This document shows positions 5,046 to 5,287 of a stretch of DNA of 5,287 nucleotides, piece after piece. A model generated the notes under the pieces. It searched no databases. It saw only the letters and a program-made list of their open reading frames with translations, and was not told the DNA's origin. A program made the position numbers and the translations under genes. The stretch is from an uncultured Actinomycetes bacterium (lineage in GTDB: Bacteria; Actinomycetota; Thermoleophilia; Gaiellales; Gaiellaceae): contig CAIYXH010000112.1 of the NCBI GenBank assembly GCA_903930195.1, positions 1 to 5,287 on the forward strand, written 5' to 3'. Each line of letters starts with the position of its first letter. Position 1 is the stretch's first letter.

Positions 5046-5287
5046 TCAGAGGCTCGCGTCGAGCGTGTCCGCAGCTCGGGGGTGGGAGACGCCCGCTGCC
5101 GCGTAGGCATCGTCCTCGTCGAGCGTCTCGTGCTCCATCAGCGCGGCCGCGAGCGAGTCGAGCTTTGTCCGGTTCTCGGCGAGCAGAGCGAGGACCTGCT
5201 TGTGGGACTCCTCGACGATCCGGCGTACCTCCTCGTCGACCCGCTCCTGGGTGCGGGCCGACACCTCGGAGGCGCCGGGCAGGAACG
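5046..5287 (-). CDS. ftsH: C-terminal end of ATP-dependent zinc metalloprotease FtsH (5' part outside the window)
   Basis: Seventy-nine C-terminal residues are visible, running in from the right edge to TGA 5048-5046. EVSARTQERVDEEVRRIVEE, followed by a helical segment and then LAENRTKLDSLAAALMEHETLDEDD, matches the end of the M41 peptidase domain of FtsH, where the conserved 'iDeEVrrii' helix precedes 'LlenR..L..la..LlekEtl'. FtsH is a membrane-anchored hexameric AAA+ protease that degrades misfolded membrane proteins and some regulators. The AAA+ domain and the HExxH zinc site are not in the window, so activity cannot be judged. A GTG at 5264 could be taken for a start, but the frame is open and family-like upstream of it, so this is the tail of a longer gene. 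It is convergent with the antiporter, 8 bases away. The tail after ETLDEDD is short and low-complexity, as is common. Confidence 0.85.
   Translation of the reverse strand, partial: FLPGASEVSARTQERVDEEVRRIVEESHKQVLALLAENRTKLDSLAAALMEHETLDEDDAYAAAGVSHPRAADTLDASL

Noticed and set aside
5046..5264. Stand-alone 72-residue small protein gene starting at GTG 5264
   Set aside because: The frame is open and FtsH-like upstream of the GTG to the window edge, so it is the tail of a longer ftsH gene.

Overview
The window is GC-rich (about 70%) bacterial chromosomal DNA with strong GC bias at third codon positions. Gene density, codon use and protein style (Ala/Arg/Val-rich; a DevS/DosS-like kinase, Usp protein, NarL regulator) suggest a high-GC actinobacterium. 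A deep-branching group such as Thermoleophilia (Gaiellales/Solirubrobacterales) is possible, but this is inferred from resemblance and no search was run. There is no rRNA, tRNA, CRISPR array, insertion sequence or phage gene.

Layout: (1) 1-725, minus strand: zinc-dependent alcohol dehydrogenase cut off by the left edge, with an apparent one-base insertion about 50 bases into the gene. (2) 726-918: divergent intergenic region with a ribosome binding site for each flanking gene and a perfect 7-5-7 inverted repeat. (3) 919-1368, plus: single-domain universal stress protein with an intact ATP-binding motif. (4) 1369-1479: short intergenic region holding two more inverted repeats and a weak extended -10-like sequence. 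(5) 1480-3138, plus: soluble GAF-GAF-HisKA_3-HATPase sensor kinase. (6) 3204-3863, plus: NarL/FixJ-type response regulator. (7) 3892-5037, plus: CPA2-type cation/proton antiporter. (8) 5046-5287, minus: C-terminal end of FtsH, convergent with the antiporter and 8 bases from it.

How the genes may work together: the first GAF domain of the kinase closely resembles GAF-A of mycobacterial DevS/DosS and DosT. It keeps the histidine equivalent to the proximal heme ligand and the distal tyrosine, at the same 22-residue spacing. The kinase and the adjacent regulator are therefore probably a gas- or redox-sensing two-component system. In mycobacteria the DosR system controls many usp genes. Here a usp gene lies just upstream, followed by an alcohol dehydrogenase (divergent) and an ion/proton antiporter (downstream). 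The simplest reading is a hypoxia/NO/redox stress locus whose kinase joins a DosT-like heme sensor to a different (HDETGQ-type) kinase core. The sensor residues are visible in the sequence; ligand, targets and regulon are inference.

The most useful things to follow up are the heme-GAF residues, the adh frameshift, the palindromes in front of usp/adh and in front of the kinase, and a shared ACACT-N6-ATG arrangement before the regulator and antiporter genes, both of which lack a good Shine-Dalgarno sequence.
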